64,000 nt of DNA from Flavobacterium sp. 102. GTDB taxonomy: Bacteria; Bacteroidota; Bacteroidia; Flavobacteriales; Flavobacteriaceae. The notes below the pieces were generated by a model. That model searched no databases. It worked only from the letters and a program-made list of their open reading frames with translations, and was not told the origin of the DNA. Every line of letters starts with the position of its first letter. The first letter of the stretch is position 1. The DNA lies in NCBI RefSeq assembly GCF_003634615.1, contig NZ_RBKX01000001.1, positions 2,976,001-3,040,000 of the forward strand, written 5' to 3'. Below are positions 7,689 to 15,566 of this stretch, in pieces. Both the position numbers and the translations under genes were made by a program.

Positions 7689-8486
7689 ATGAAAACAAAT
7701 TTTTTAAATAAACTGAAACAAGTACTGTTTCTTTTAATTGCCGTTCTAGGAACATTTGTTGGCTTTTCGCAGTCAACACAAAACCCAACTATTGGAGGAA
7801 AAAATACGCCTGGTGATATTGGAAGTTTGCTCGATATCGGCGGAGGTAAAAGTTCCGACGGAGGTCTTGGTCTAATAGCTCCATTTGCTAGTCAGCCGAC
7901 AAAATGTACGTTTGCCTATTTAAATGATACTGGCGGACGAGGTGGAAAAGGTACAGATTCAGGGACTGGTCAAGTTGACTCTCCTGATGATATGGATGAT
8001 TCAGATATAGGCGGTAAAGGCACTTCAACCGATACAGGACAAATAACTTATTCCGATCAATTGTTTGATGGAGATACAGGCGGTGGAAAAAGTACCGACG
8101 GTGGATTAAATCCCGGTTTACCAATAATGGATATTGGAGGTAGAAGTACTGGTGGAGATTTGACAGACCTTGACACAGGAGGTAAAAACTCCACAGGAGG
8201 TTTGGAAATTTACTGTCCATTATGTCCTGATACAGGTGGAGGAAATGGAGGAAAAAGCACCACTGGCGAATTTGCCATTTCAGATACCGGAGGTCGGGAT
8301 ACTGGAGGAGGTTTAAATCCATTTGGTGACATTGGAGGAAGAGGCGATGTCGGAACAGGATTTATATTTGATACAGGCGGAAGAACTCCGGGAGGAATTG
8401 GCTTTTACGAAGAGGGTGCTTTATCCAAACTTTCGAAAATTGAAAGATATGGTTGTGTCCTTAGACCTTTGGACATAACCGAGTAA
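7689..8486 (+). CDS. Secreted glycine-rich repeat protein
   Basis: An N-terminal signal peptide (KQVLFLLIAVLGTFVGFSQ) is followed by about 200 residues made of about eleven imperfect copies of a [D][IT]GG[KR]-S/T-x-GG-[LD] motif. Examples are DTGGGKSTDGGL, DIGGRSTGGD and DTGGKNSTGGL. Repeat units are spaced irregularly by acidic/hydrophobic linkers that end in dipeptides such as DI or DT. A Cys pair (YCPLCPD) lies near residue 180, and the C-terminus (LSKIERYGCVLRPLDITE) is not repetitive. The protein is exported and probably extracellular or surface-bound. I know no family. The D/T/G composition could bind Ca or form an extended fibre, but this is speculation. The antisense frame is open by repeat composition only. 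Confidence 0.75.
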   Translation: MKTNFLNKLKQVLFLLIAVLGTFVGFSQSTQNPTIGGKNTPGDIGSLLDIGGGKSSDGGLGLIAPFASQPTKCTFAYLNDTGGRGGKGTDSGTGQVDSPDDMDDSDIGGKGTSTDTGQITYSDQLFDGDTGGGKSTDGGLNPGLPIMDIGGRSTGGDLTDLDTGGKNSTGGLEIYCPLCPDTGGGNGGKSTTGEFAISDTGGRDTGGGLNPFGDIGGRGDVGTGFIFDTGGRTPGGIGFYEEGALSKLSKIERYGCVLRPLDITE

Positions 8487-8498
8487 TCAAAATCAATT

Positions 8499-8717
8499 AT
8501 GAAACTTGTTAAAAGAGCGCAAGCTCCCACTCCGAAATTTTTTAAAGTGCTTCGAAATGTTGGTTTGGTATTGGCAGCTGTTGGCGGAACTATCTTGGCG
8601 GCTCCAATTGCTTTGCCAGTTTTAGTAACATCAGTTGGTGGCTATTTGGTTGTTGCTGGTGGTGTCGCCTCTGCGGTAAGCCAGTTAACAACAATTCAAG
8701 ACTATGCAAACAAATAG
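8499..8717 (+). CDS. Small two-helix membrane protein (holin-like)
   Basis: This 72-residue protein has a basic N-terminus (MKLVKRAQAPTPKFFKVLR) and two hydrophobic, Gly/Ala-rich helices: VGLVLAAVGGTILAAPIALP and LVTSVGGYLVVAGGVASAV. It has no signal cleavage site. Size, charge and helix-helix layout resemble holins or small inner-membrane effectors. It overlaps the next gene by 14 bases, so the two membrane proteins are translationally coupled. In context (DUF5675 just upstream) a lysis or membrane-permeabilising role is plausible but not shown. Confidence 0.7.
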   Translation: MKLVKRAQAPTPKFFKVLRNVGLVLAAVGGTILAAPIALPVLVTSVGGYLVVAGGVASAVSQLTTIQDYANK

Positions 8718-8880
8718 TCATACTTTAATGGGTACCGCCGGAGGGACATTTTTGAGTATTATTCCCAATATTCAATCGGCGGATGTTTTGAAAACTGTTT
8801 TATTAGCAGCTATCGGTGCGGTTGTCAGTTTTACAATTTCATTAGTACTCAAAAGTATTATTAAGAAGCACAAAAAATAG
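8704..8880 (+). CDS. Small holin-like membrane protein, 58 aa
   Basis: The ATG at 8704 lies inside the end of the preceding gene (stop 8717). It opens a 58-codon frame: a short Gly-rich start (HTLMGTAGGTFLSIIPNI), one clear membrane helix (VLKTVLLAAIGAVVSFTISL) and a very basic tail (KSIIKKHKK). This charge layout matches class II/III holins and small phage membrane proteins. The overlap, the shared orientation and the terminator 41 bases downstream support a real gene. Function is inferred from topology only. Confidence 0.6.
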   Translation: MQTNSHTLMGTAGGTFLSIIPNIQSADVLKTVLLAAIGAVVSFTISLVLKSIIKKHKK

Positions 8881-8920
8881 TTTAACTCTAGTTGTGGTGA
8901 CCTTTGGGTTAAACAAAATG

Positions 8921-8950
8921 AAAGCCTAGTCGCAAGACCAGGCTTTTTTT
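8921..8950 (+). terminator. Rho-independent terminator
   Basis: AGCCT-A-GTC, a GCAA tetraloop, then GAC-C-AGGCT, followed by seven Ts. One A-C mismatch interrupts the stem. It closes the 6520-8880 cassette and lies at the 3' end of the convergent gene at 8949. Confidence 0.85.
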
Positions 8951-9131
8951 ATTGGCATTCCTCACATAAATTTAGTGTTACTTCTTCGATTACTACTTCA
9001 GTAGCATTGGAATATAGACCGTGGTATTTTGCGCAGTCTACTGCTTTGTTTCGGCTGTCAAATACTCCGAAAAAAACGCGTGAGGCTTTAGATTTCCAAA
9101 CATCAGTTTGAAAGAGAATAAATAGTGTCAT
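8949..9131 (-). CDS. Small hypothetical protein, 60 aa
   Basis: I place the start at the ATG at 9131 (MTLFILFQTDVWKSKASRVF), because the frame upstream of it begins only with a TTG that overlaps the end of the next gene. The protein is small and soluble, ending in CEECQ. The body (FGVFDSRNKAVDCAKYHGLY) resembles short proteins that accompany DUF6943 genes in Bacteroidota integrative elements. It follows DUF6943 on the same strand with about 20 bp between them. The function is unknown. Confidence 0.5.
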   Translation of the reverse strand: MTLFILFQTDVWKSKASRVFFGVFDSRNKAVDCAKYHGLYSNATEVVIEEVTLNLCEECQ

Positions 9132-9151
9132 AGCTATTGGTTTTAGATTAG

Positions 9152-9571
9152 TTATTTGCAATACCTGTGCAGAATAACTCTGCGCAAGTCATTTATGAGA
9201 TTCATATTTTGATGGAATTGTTTTTCCTGCAATTCTAATAACCGCAGCGCGTGCACATCTTTTTTGTGCTGTTCAAAGTCTTGAAGCATTTCGTCAGCTT
9301 TCGCTGAAAACTCTTTTATAAAATCCGCTAATCTCAAAAAAGGGATTACAGAACCGCAGAGGTTACGGTGCCAAAATTTGGATTGCCAAAGGCTGTAAGT
9401 TATCCAAAAGATATTTTCGCAGTCCTCTTCATTTTCAAAAATGACAACAAAACTGTTAGTAAATTGCTCTTTCTGGGGCTTGCCGCTATTCATCCCCTTG
9501 TTAAGTATGAATAAATGGGGTTTTGCGTAAAAGGTGTCTTTTCTGTGGGTTCTAATAATGTAATTCTTCAT
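9152..9571 (-). CDS. DUF6943 family mobile-element protein
   Basis: The start is put at ATG 9571 (MKNYIIRTHRKDTFYAKPHL), which matches the family's conserved beginning; the frame is open further upstream but that part is low-complexity. Conserved pieces are KGMNSGKP, EDCENIFWITYSLWQSKFWH, the LCGSVIPFLRL motif and a C-terminal Gln/Leu-rich helix ending RRVILHRYC. DUF6943 proteins are common cargo of Bacteroides and Flavobacteriia conjugative elements; their function is not known. The gene is followed by a small protein in the same operon and preceded by the large non-coding hairpin region. Confidence 0.8.
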   Translation of the reverse strand: MKNYIIRTHRKDTFYAKPHLFILNKGMNSGKPQKEQFTNSFVVIFENEEDCENIFWITYSLWQSKFWHRNLCGSVIPFLRLADFIKEFSAKADEMLQDFEQHKKDVHALRLLELQEKQFHQNMNLINDLRRVILHRYCK

Positions 9572-9714
9572 GGCTTCGGATTTAAAGTGATGTGGCTTCG
9601 CTAACGCTTCGCACACAAAATTTTTCAAAAGAAAAAAAGGAAAAAAAGAAAGCCAGTCGTTGAAGTGGAGGGTTTCAAAAAAGCAAGTTTTTTGAAAAAA
9701 ATACTACCCGATTC

Positions 9715-9726
9715 GTACTATAGTAC
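9715..9726. promoter_or_regulatory. Second copy of the GTACTATAGTAC palindrome
   Basis: GTACTATAGTAC repeats the core of the operator at 2723-2736 exactly. It lies about 145 bp upstream of the DUF6943 gene start, in the non-coding region, and could be a second target of the XRE regulator at 2423-2677. Confidence 0.4.
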
Positions 9727-9934
9727 CGGTAATATTATACTGAAGACAGAAGGTGTTGTGGAAAGTTTTGGGTGGAGATTTTTTTCAAAACCCGCAGGGC
9801 TTGAACTTGCTTTTTTGAATACCCGGAACTTACCTTTGCTATCTTTTTTTTATTTTTTTATTTTTCTTTTAATCCGAGAAGTTTCAATCGAAGAAAAATC
9901 TAAAAACGGTCTTGAGATAGACATTAGTTCTTCA

Positions 9935-10023
9935 GAAAGGGTATTAAATTTTAAAGCAGAAAAAATATCAGATGCAAATCAATTTAAAACTCTTTTTTCT
10001 GCTTTAAAATTTAATACTCTTTC
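9935..10023. repeat. 31 bp inverted repeat with 27 bp loop
   Basis: The arms at 9935-9965 and 9993-10023 are complementary at 30 of 31 positions. They contain GTATTAAATTTTAAAGCAG and its complement. The loop is 27 bases. A hairpin this long is incompatible with the weak open frame passing through it and suggests a structural element or a remnant of a small inverted-repeat transposon. Confidence 0.8.
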
Positions 10024-10557
10024 CTACCGTTTGATTTTTGAGGATGCCTTAACGAGTTTGCAGACGGAGGGTTCCATTTACAGTAAAAGTTGTTGTGCTG
10101 AAGGAAAGCATCTTCAAAAAACAATGAATTATAATACCGAGTGCGGCGTGGCAGTAGCGCGGGCAAGGGTATTATTTTTTATTTGCATATCGGGATTTTT
10201 GTGATTGCTTTTATGAATAGCCGATGCCTTGATTAGTGTTCAGTATACCGGGTTTAGTTTGCAGAAAAATAATGTTATGAAATGGCAAAGGCATTGGCTA
10301 GTTGTGAAAGCAATGTATTGGTGGTTGGTGGCAAATGAAAAATGATACTCTTGCTGGCTCTTTTGGTTTTGTGGGTATTGAAAATGGCTATAACCATAGG
10401 CAAAACAACTGCACTTATAAGCCATTTTTCAGTACTTACAAAAGCAATGCAAATACTACCGATTTAACCAGTTAGTTGCTAAAGACAGTGAACGTAAAAG
10501 TTCTTTGAAATGGAGATAACCAAATACTTCATTAGAAATGGAGAACGTTGTTTATGG

Positions 10558-10662
10558 CGGCGGTGAAGTGGTGGTTTTTTTAATAGCTGGGTGATGCGAC
10601 GGGAGCTATTAAAAAAGTTGCCGCTGAACCGCCGACGAGAGCGTTGGGTGCGCGGCTTTTTT
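10558..10662 (+). ncRNA. Candidate attenuator-like RNA: competing hairpins and terminator
   Basis: ACCGCCG (10628-10634) can pair upstream with CGGCGGT (10558-10564), enclosing a 13 bp hairpin of TTTTTTAATAGCT (10576-10588) with its complement (10604-10616). Alternatively, GCCG-A-CG (10631-10637) pairs with CGCGGC (10651-10656), followed by six Ts (10657-10662), which is a terminator. The two folds exclude each other. No known family is recognised and no coding target is clear. Confidence 0.4.
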
Positions 10663-10748
10663 ACATAATGTTGTTATAGTTCATCCTATGGCGTCAATAG
10701 TAGCAGGGAGTTTCTTTATGAACTATAACGCCACGTTATGTAAAGAAG
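10656..10748. repeat. Nested inverted repeat, possibly a folded recombination or transfer site
   Basis: Outer arms CTTTTTTACATAA (10656-10668) and TTATGTAAAGAAG (10736-10748) match at 12 of 13 positions. Inner arms TTATAGTTCAT (10674-10684) and ATGAACTATAA (10718-10728) match perfectly. Unpaired bases separate the two stems asymmetrically. That shape is found in transfer origins and in integron-type recombination sites; the core motifs of the latter are not present here. Confidence 0.6.
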
Positions 10749-10756
10749 CTTGGGAG

Positions 10757-10824
10757 AAAAAATTACCGGCGCAAGTCACGCAGTGTACGCATTATTGCAT
10801 CAATAATTGTGACGGTAATTTTTT
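10757..10824. repeat. Nested inverted repeat with three stems
   Basis: AAAAAATTACC (10757-10767) pairs with GGTAATTTTTT (10814-10824), GTCAC (10775-10779) with GTGAC (10809-10813), and ATTATTG (10791-10797) with CAATAAT (10801-10807) around a CAT loop. It directly follows the previous nested repeat. Confidence 0.6.
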
Positions 10825-11328
10825 TAGGAGCGTTGGCCAGGACTGGCAAAAGAACCCTAAACGTTGTTCATTTCCTCAATGATTTGAGTTTGTTCTTTAT
10901 ATTAAACCTTGTCTGTTTCTCGTATTTTTTTTGAAAAATATTGTGTTTTGTATATACCTCCGTTTAAAGAAAGTATTACAATGCTTTTTTCTACGGTGAT
11001 GTACATGAAGTCAGGAGAGATTTATTTCTTCAAAATTTTTTGTGTGCTTTTCCAAGTTGGAAACGTTTTTTTTCGTTTAAAATGTTTTGTTTATATAGTT
11101 TAAAGAAGGTACGACTACTTGTTCAGTACTCACAATGAATTTACATAAAGAGAGTAAACATAGCAATTAGTGAAAGATTTTATGTAAATCTTATGTTCTA
11201 TGTCAATTTCTTTTATTTTTCAAAACCTGAGTCGCATCTGTTTGATTTTTTCATTTTCCTTCGATAATGACCAAATATATCCTCAAACAATGTTTCGTGT
11301 TACTTAAACATTTAACATTTATTATTCT

Positions 11329-11679
11329 TTAAATACTTTCTCCAAAGGTCAGCAAGTTGTTGTCAGGATCAAGTAGAGCAAATTCTTTTTGTCCCCAAGG
11401 TTTGATTTCTAAATTTCCATTTGGGTGAATACTCGTTTTATTATCAAGTAATGATTGGTAAAGTTTATCAATTTCATTTGCTCTAATATATACCTGACCA
11501 TAGTTTTTCTTTGGGTCAAGTTTTTTAAATTCAAAAAAGTGAATTTCTATGTTGTCTTTCCCAACAATTAAATATTTATCATAATCTCCAAGTTCTTTAA
11601 AACTCAAATTGATTAAATAAAAGTGCTTGGTTACTGCTTTGTCACGCATTGGTAATTTTGGATTTATCTTAGTAAGCAT
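11329..11679 (-). CDS. VOC (glyoxalase/bleomycin-resistance-like) family protein
   Basis: This 116-residue single vicinal-oxygen-chelate domain has two beta-alpha-beta modules. Characteristic pieces are LPMRDKAVTKHFYLINLSF at the start, EIHFFEFKKLDPKKNYGQVY, then VYIRANEIDKLYQSLLDN, and the ending QKEFALLDPDNNLLTFGESI. It resembles the small bleomycin-resistance-type proteins that bind and sequester the drug, but similar proteins serve other roles, so resistance is only a possibility. The HFFEF and LLDPDNN segments hold the usual conserved positions. It follows the thioesterase gene on the same strand with a 60 bp gap and may share its transcript. Confidence 0.85.
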   Translation of the reverse strand: MLTKINPKLPMRDKAVTKHFYLINLSFKELGDYDKYLIVGKDNIEIHFFEFKKLDPKKNYGQVYIRANEIDKLYQSLLDNKTSIHPNGNLEIKPWGQKEFALLDPDNNLLTFGESI

Positions 11680-11739
11680 AATAAATATTTATTAAGGTTT
11701 TAATTTATTTCTTCGTTATATTTTAATTTCAAGTCATTT

Positions 11740-12177
11740 TTACTTTTCTATTGAATTATCAATTGGAAAAAAATTATACACACCTTTTCCTTCTGCAATT
11801 AGTTCATTATTTTGGAAGGCCTTCATTTTCGTTACAAGTATTCTATTTCCGAATCTAACAATTTTACCTTCTACAATTATAGATGAAGCTTCTGCTCCTT
11901 TTAAATAATCTATTCTTAAATCAATTGTTACTAATTTATCTTCAAAAGATTTGAAATAAGTTCCTCCAACTATTCCTCCAACAGAATCCATTATTGTTGC
12001 AATAATTCCTCCGTGCCATCTGTTTCTTCTAAAGTCTCCGATTACTTCATCTCTAAAAGGAACACTAACCCTTACAAACCCTTTCTCGAGAACTAATAAT
12101 TTTAGTCCTAAAAATCTATGAATTGGGATGTTTTGTTCAATTACTTGTTTAATAAATTCAATGTTTTTTTCTACCAT
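11740..12177 (-). CDS. PaaI-like hotdog-fold thioesterase
   Basis: This 145-residue hotdog protein probably hydrolyses acyl-CoA thioesters. The central WHGGIIATIMDSVGGIVGGT segment is the family's signature helix entry (HGG followed by the D/E on the long helix), and LVTIDLRIDYLKGAEAS is the typical next strand. The C-terminus (TKMKAFQNNELIAEGKGVYN) fits as well. It is divergent from the TetR efflux operon across about 370 bases. Substrate specificity cannot be read from sequence. Confidence 0.85.
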   Translation of the reverse strand: MVEKNIEFIKQVIEQNIPIHRFLGLKLLVLEKGFVRVSVPFRDEVIGDFRRNRWHGGIIATIMDSVGGIVGGTYFKSFEDKLVTIDLRIDYLKGAEASSIIVEGKIVRFGNRILVTKMKAFQNNELIAEGKGVYNFFPIDNSIEK

Positions 12178-12543
12178 TTTTTAGTTTTAACTTACGGTTA
12201 AGGTTCTCCCAATTGGCACTGCAATTTATGGAATTTTCACCATAAACTGAAACGAAGTTCTGAAAAATATCTTTCTGAAACCTAAAAAGGATCAATTCCG
12301 TTTATTAGCTTTCATCGGCTATGCGAACTTATTTATTTTTCAATTCTGTCAAATTTCATTTTTATTACCCACTAGAATTCTGTAATCGTTTGCTGAGCGT
12401 GAAACTTCATACTTATTATCAGCATGATTAGATAGATTTTGTTGGCTACTTTTTCTTCAATGTTAAATTTACGTTAATAAATAGAAACTAATTTAGTATT
12501 ACTAGTTTCCGCGTTAACTTTGCGCTATAATTTTAACACTATC
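12178..12543. other. Intergenic region, divergent promoters
   Basis: About 366 bases between the thioesterase and the TetR gene. The only recognisable elements are the inverted repeat (12485-12508) and the -7 element (12515-12522) just before the TetR gene. I see no small gene on either strand. Confidence 0.5.
12485..12522 (+). promoter_or_regulatory. Putative TetR operator and -7 promoter element
   Basis: AAACTA, twelve bases, TAGTTT (12485-12508) form an inverted repeat. TAACTTTG (12515-12522) follows and fits TAnnTTTG. The location, overlapping the -33 region of the regulator's own promoter, is what an autorepressing TetR protein needs. A leader of about 20 bases then reaches the ATG at 12544. 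Confidence 0.45.
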
Positions 12544-13140
12544 ATGAAAGATAAGATCATCAAAAAAGCGACAGACATGTTTTTGAAGCTGGGTTTCAAG
12601 AGCGTTACTATGGATGATATTGCCTCTGAAATGTGTATTTCAAAGAAAACAATTTACAAATACTTCAGCAATAAAGAAAAATTGATTGAAGAAGGCACTG
12701 AAGTGGTTCATCAAAAAATTCACTTATTAATGGATAATATAGTGGCTCAAAACCATAATGCGATTGTTGAGAATTTTCAAATCAGAGAAATGTTCAAGCA
12801 AATGTTTCAGTCTTTTGATCAATCTCCAGCTTATCAACTCAAAAAACATTATCCTGAAATTTATGAAAAAACGATAGCTAATGAAATGGAAGATTTTAAT
12901 CAAATATTACGTCTAAACATCGTAAAAGGCATTAATGAGGGTTTATACCGAGAAAATTTAGACATCGAAAATTATATAAAATTTTATTACACTTTAATAT
13001 TCAACATTAACGAAAATACCATGTTAGAAAAAGACGCACACGAATTAGAAGTGAAAGCTTTGGAATATCATATTAGAGCCATGGCTACATTAGCAGGAAT
13101 TATTGAATTAGAAAAACACCTTAAAAACCCAATTATATAA
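12544..13140 (+). CDS. TetR/AcrR family transcriptional repressor of the efflux operon
   Basis: The ATG at 12544 (MKDKIIKKATDMFLKLGFKS) is preferred over an upstream TTG, because that one lies inside the promoter's -7 element. The N-terminal HTH is textbook: VTMDDIASEMCISKKTIYKY, then FSNKEKLIEEG. The C-terminal 130 residues are the helical ligand-binding part. It is the first gene of a run with a TolC-type protein, a membrane-fusion protein and an RND pump, three bases before the TolC gene, so it very likely represses its own efflux operon and releases on drug binding. Confidence 0.93.
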   Translation: MKDKIIKKATDMFLKLGFKSVTMDDIASEMCISKKTIYKYFSNKEKLIEEGTEVVHQKIHLLMDNIVAQNHNAIVENFQIREMFKQMFQSFDQSPAYQLKKHYPEIYEKTIANEMEDFNQILRLNIVKGINEGLYRENLDIENYIKFYYTLIFNINENTMLEKDAHELEVKALEYHIRAMATLAGIIELEKHLKNPII

Positions 13141-13143
13141 ACG

Positions 13144-14484
13144 ATGAAGAAAACAATTCTCATAACATTATTAACTTTTACGTTATCTGTAAGTGCGCAA
13201 GAAGGAGCACAGCTAACATTAAAAGATGCTATCACCTTTGCACTTGAAAACAAAGCTGATGCGAAAAAGGCTAAATTAGAAGTTGAAAATAGCGAGTATA
13301 AAATTCAAGAAGTACGTTCTAAAGCGTTACCGCAAATTTCGGCTAATGGAAGCATGACATACAATCCTATTCTTCAACTAAATGCTTTACCAGGCGATTT
13401 TTTTGGAGCACCAGGAACTACAATTTTAGCACCACTTGGACAAGAATGGAACTCAATTGCTGGCGTTTCTTTGAATCAAGCTTTGTTTGACCAATCTGTT
13501 TTTACGGGTTTAAAAGCAGCTAAGTCTACAAGAGAATTTTATCAAATTAACGCACAGTTAACCGAAGAACAAGTTATCGAACGTGTTGCAAATGCGTATT
13601 ATCAAGTGTATGTTCAGCAACAAAAACTAATTGTGGTTGATAATAACTTGAAAAATACCAACAAAGTTAAAGATATTATTAAAGGTCAATTTGACAATGG
13701 TTTGGCAAAAAAAATTGATTTTGACAGAATTACCGTTCGTGTAAACAATATCAATTCGCAACGTCAACAAATTTTAAATGCAATTACACTACAAGAAAAT
13801 GCGTTGAAGTTTTATATGGGAATGCCAATTGAAAACAAAATCATTATTCCTAATACTGCTTTTGAAGTAACACCACAAGATTTATCTGCAACAGCTGATG
13901 TAACTGGAAGAACCGAATATTTGTTACTTAAAAAACGAGAACAATTATTAACATACCAAAAAAAGGCAGTACAAGCAGCATATTATCCAACTCTTACTTT
14001 AAGTGGAAATTATAATTATATTGGTCAAGGTCCAGAAATGCCATTGTTTGCAAAACCTGTAGATGGTGTTTATTGGTCAGACTTTGCCTCTATTGGATTA
14101 AGTTTAAGAGTTCCATTATTTACAGGATTTGGAACAAGATCAAAAGTAAGACAAGCTGAGAATGCTTTAAAATCAGTAAAAGTTGATTTAGACGAAACCA
14201 AATTAGCTTTGGATTTGGCTTTTGATAATGCAAAAAAACAACTTGAAAACAGTTTGATAACCATTAATAATCAAAAAGAAAACGCACAACTTGCGCAAGA
14301 AGTTTTTAATAATACCAATAACAATTATACGCAAGGATTAGCTACATTAACCGATTTATTAGATGCAGAAAATGCATTAGTAGAAGCACAAAATAATTAT
14401 ACAACAGCCATATTAGAATATAAATTAGCAGAAATTCAATTCATAAAATCAAAAGGAGAACTTAAAACACTAACCAATAAATAA
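13144..14484 (+). CDS. TolC family outer-membrane efflux protein
   Basis: This 446-residue channel-tunnel protein has a signal peptide (KKTILITLLTFTLSVSAQ), then a pattern of long coiled-coil helices typical of TolC (for example NTNKVKDIIKGQFDNGLAKK and QLENSLITINNQKENAQLAQ). Two structural repeats can be traced, with the tyrosine-rich YYPTLTLSGNYNY strand between them. It provides the outer-membrane exit duct of the tripartite pump encoded by the next two genes; intergenic gaps are 3 and 5 bases. Confidence 0.93.
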   Translation: MKKTILITLLTFTLSVSAQEGAQLTLKDAITFALENKADAKKAKLEVENSEYKIQEVRSKALPQISANGSMTYNPILQLNALPGDFFGAPGTTILAPLGQEWNSIAGVSLNQALFDQSVFTGLKAAKSTREFYQINAQLTEEQVIERVANAYYQVYVQQQKLIVVDNNLKNTNKVKDIIKGQFDNGLAKKIDFDRITVRVNNINSQRQQILNAITLQENALKFYMGMPIENKIIIPNTAFEVTPQDLSATADVTGRTEYLLLKKREQLLTYQKKAVQAAYYPTLTLSGNYNYIGQGPEMPLFAKPVDGVYWSDFASIGLSLRVPLFTGFGTRSKVRQAENALKSVKVDLDETKLALDLAFDNAKKQLENSLITINNQKENAQLAQEVFNNTNNNYTQGLATLTDLLDAENALVEAQNNYTTAILEYKLAEIQFIKSKGELKTLTNK

Positions 14485-14489
14485 TCAAA

Positions 14490-15557
14490 ATGAAAAAAAT
14501 TATAATCACAATAGTAGTAATTTTAGGAGCATTAGCCTTAATAGCTGTTGTTTTATCAAATAATAAAAAAGAAAACGAAGCTAAAACAGCTATTGTTGCC
14601 GAAAAAAACGCTTCAGTTTCAGTAAAAGTTGATACCGTAAAAACAGAAGAAGTTTCATTAGATTTCGTTTCAAACGGTAACTTTAAACCAATTCAAGAAT
14701 TAATTTTCAAAGCTGAAAAATCTGGAAAAGTAACCCAAGTTTTGGTAAAAGAAGGTGATTATGTAACTGTAGGACAAACGCTTGCTATTGTGAGAAGCGA
14801 TGTTATAAATGTAAATGCACAAAACGCAAATGCCGTATATCAAAACGCTGTTGCAGATTACACAAGATTTGAAAATGCATTTAAAACGGGTGGTGTAACC
14901 AAACAACAATTAGACCAAGCAAGATTGGCAATGGTAAATGCAAAAGCGAATTTAACTCAAGCTAACATTAGTGTAGGTGATACTAGAATTAAAGCACCAA
15001 TTAGTGGTTTTATCAACAAAAAATTCATTGAACCAGGTTCAATATTAACAGGAATGCCATCTACCGATTTATTTGAAATTGTAAACGTTTCTAAATTAAA
15101 ATTAAACGTTACGGTTAACGAAAGTCAAGTTTCAAGTCTAAAAGTAGGAAGCTTAATTAAAGTGGGTTCAAATGTGTATCCAGACAAAGAATTTACTGGA
15201 AAAATTACTTTTATTGCTCCTAAAGCAGATGCAAGTTTAAATTTTCCTGTTGAAATTGAAATTACAAACAACACTTCAAACGACTTAAAAGCAGGGATGT
15301 ATGGAACCGCAAAATTCGCTTCAAACCAACAAAAACAAACCTTGAAAATCGTACCAAGAAATGCTTTTGTAGGAAGTGTTAGTAGTAACGAAATTTTTGT
15401 GATTGAAAACGGAACAGCTAAACTTAAAAAAGTAACAGCGGGTAGAATTTTAGGAGATAAAGTAGAAATATTAAACGGATTATCTGACGGAGAAATTGTA
15501 ATTGTAACTGGACAAATCAACCTTCAAAACGAAAACGCTGTTGAAATTATTAAATAA
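14490..15557 (+). CDS. RND efflux periplasmic adaptor (membrane-fusion protein)
   Basis: This 355-residue adaptor has an N-terminal membrane anchor (IITIVVILGALALIAVVLS), a biotinyl-lipoyl half (KSGKVTQVLVKEGDYVTVGQ), a helical hairpin (AVYQNAVADYTRFENAFKTG), and the second lipoyl half with the IKAPISGFINKKFIEPGSIL motif. A beta-barrel and membrane-proximal domain follow. It bridges the RND pump and TolC. It sits between them in the operon and 9 bases before the pump gene. Confidence 0.93.
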   Translation: MKKIIITIVVILGALALIAVVLSNNKKENEAKTAIVAEKNASVSVKVDTVKTEEVSLDFVSNGNFKPIQELIFKAEKSGKVTQVLVKEGDYVTVGQTLAIVRSDVINVNAQNANAVYQNAVADYTRFENAFKTGGVTKQQLDQARLAMVNAKANLTQANISVGDTRIKAPISGFINKKFIEPGSILTGMPSTDLFEIVNVSKLKLNVTVNESQVSSLKVGSLIKVGSNVYPDKEFTGKITFIAPKADASLNFPVEIEITNNTSNDLKAGMYGTAKFASNQQKQTLKIVPRNAFVGSVSSNEIFVIENGTAKLKKVTAGRILGDKVEILNGLSDGEIVIVTGQINLQNENAVEIIK

Positions 15558-15566
15558 TAAAAATAT

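Larger units (their letters stand above)
9572..11328. other. Large non-coding region packed with inverted repeats
   Basis: About 1.75 kb contains no gene I can support. The open frames here lack codon-like composition and cross the hairpins. At least seven inverted repeats occur: arms 9935-9965/9993-10023, 10218-10230/10288-10300, 10381-10393/10415-10428, 10576-10588/10604-10616, 10674-10684/10718-10728, 10757-10767/10814-10824 and 11139-11149/11179-11189. TTACATAA or its complement recurs four times (10661, 10736, 11141, 11181). Such density suggests a transfer origin, an integration locus or structured RNAs. No relaxase gene is present in the window to confirm a transfer origin. Confidence 0.6.

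Noticed and set aside
7888..8322. Long open antisense frame of the Gly-rich gene
   Set aside because: GG-repeat codons leave the opposite strand open; it has no start context or family.
9665..10204. Open frame of 179 codons in the hairpin block
   Set aside because: It crosses a 31 bp hairpin, has low-complexity composition and no family; treated as non-coding.
10558..10748. Integron attC sites
   Set aside because: A GTTGGGT-like string is near 10643, but consistent R and L boxes and an integron integrase are missing.
10240..11103. Short open frames at 10240-10425, 10688-10882 and 10909-11103
   Set aside because: They follow inverted repeats, lack family resemblance and have odd composition.
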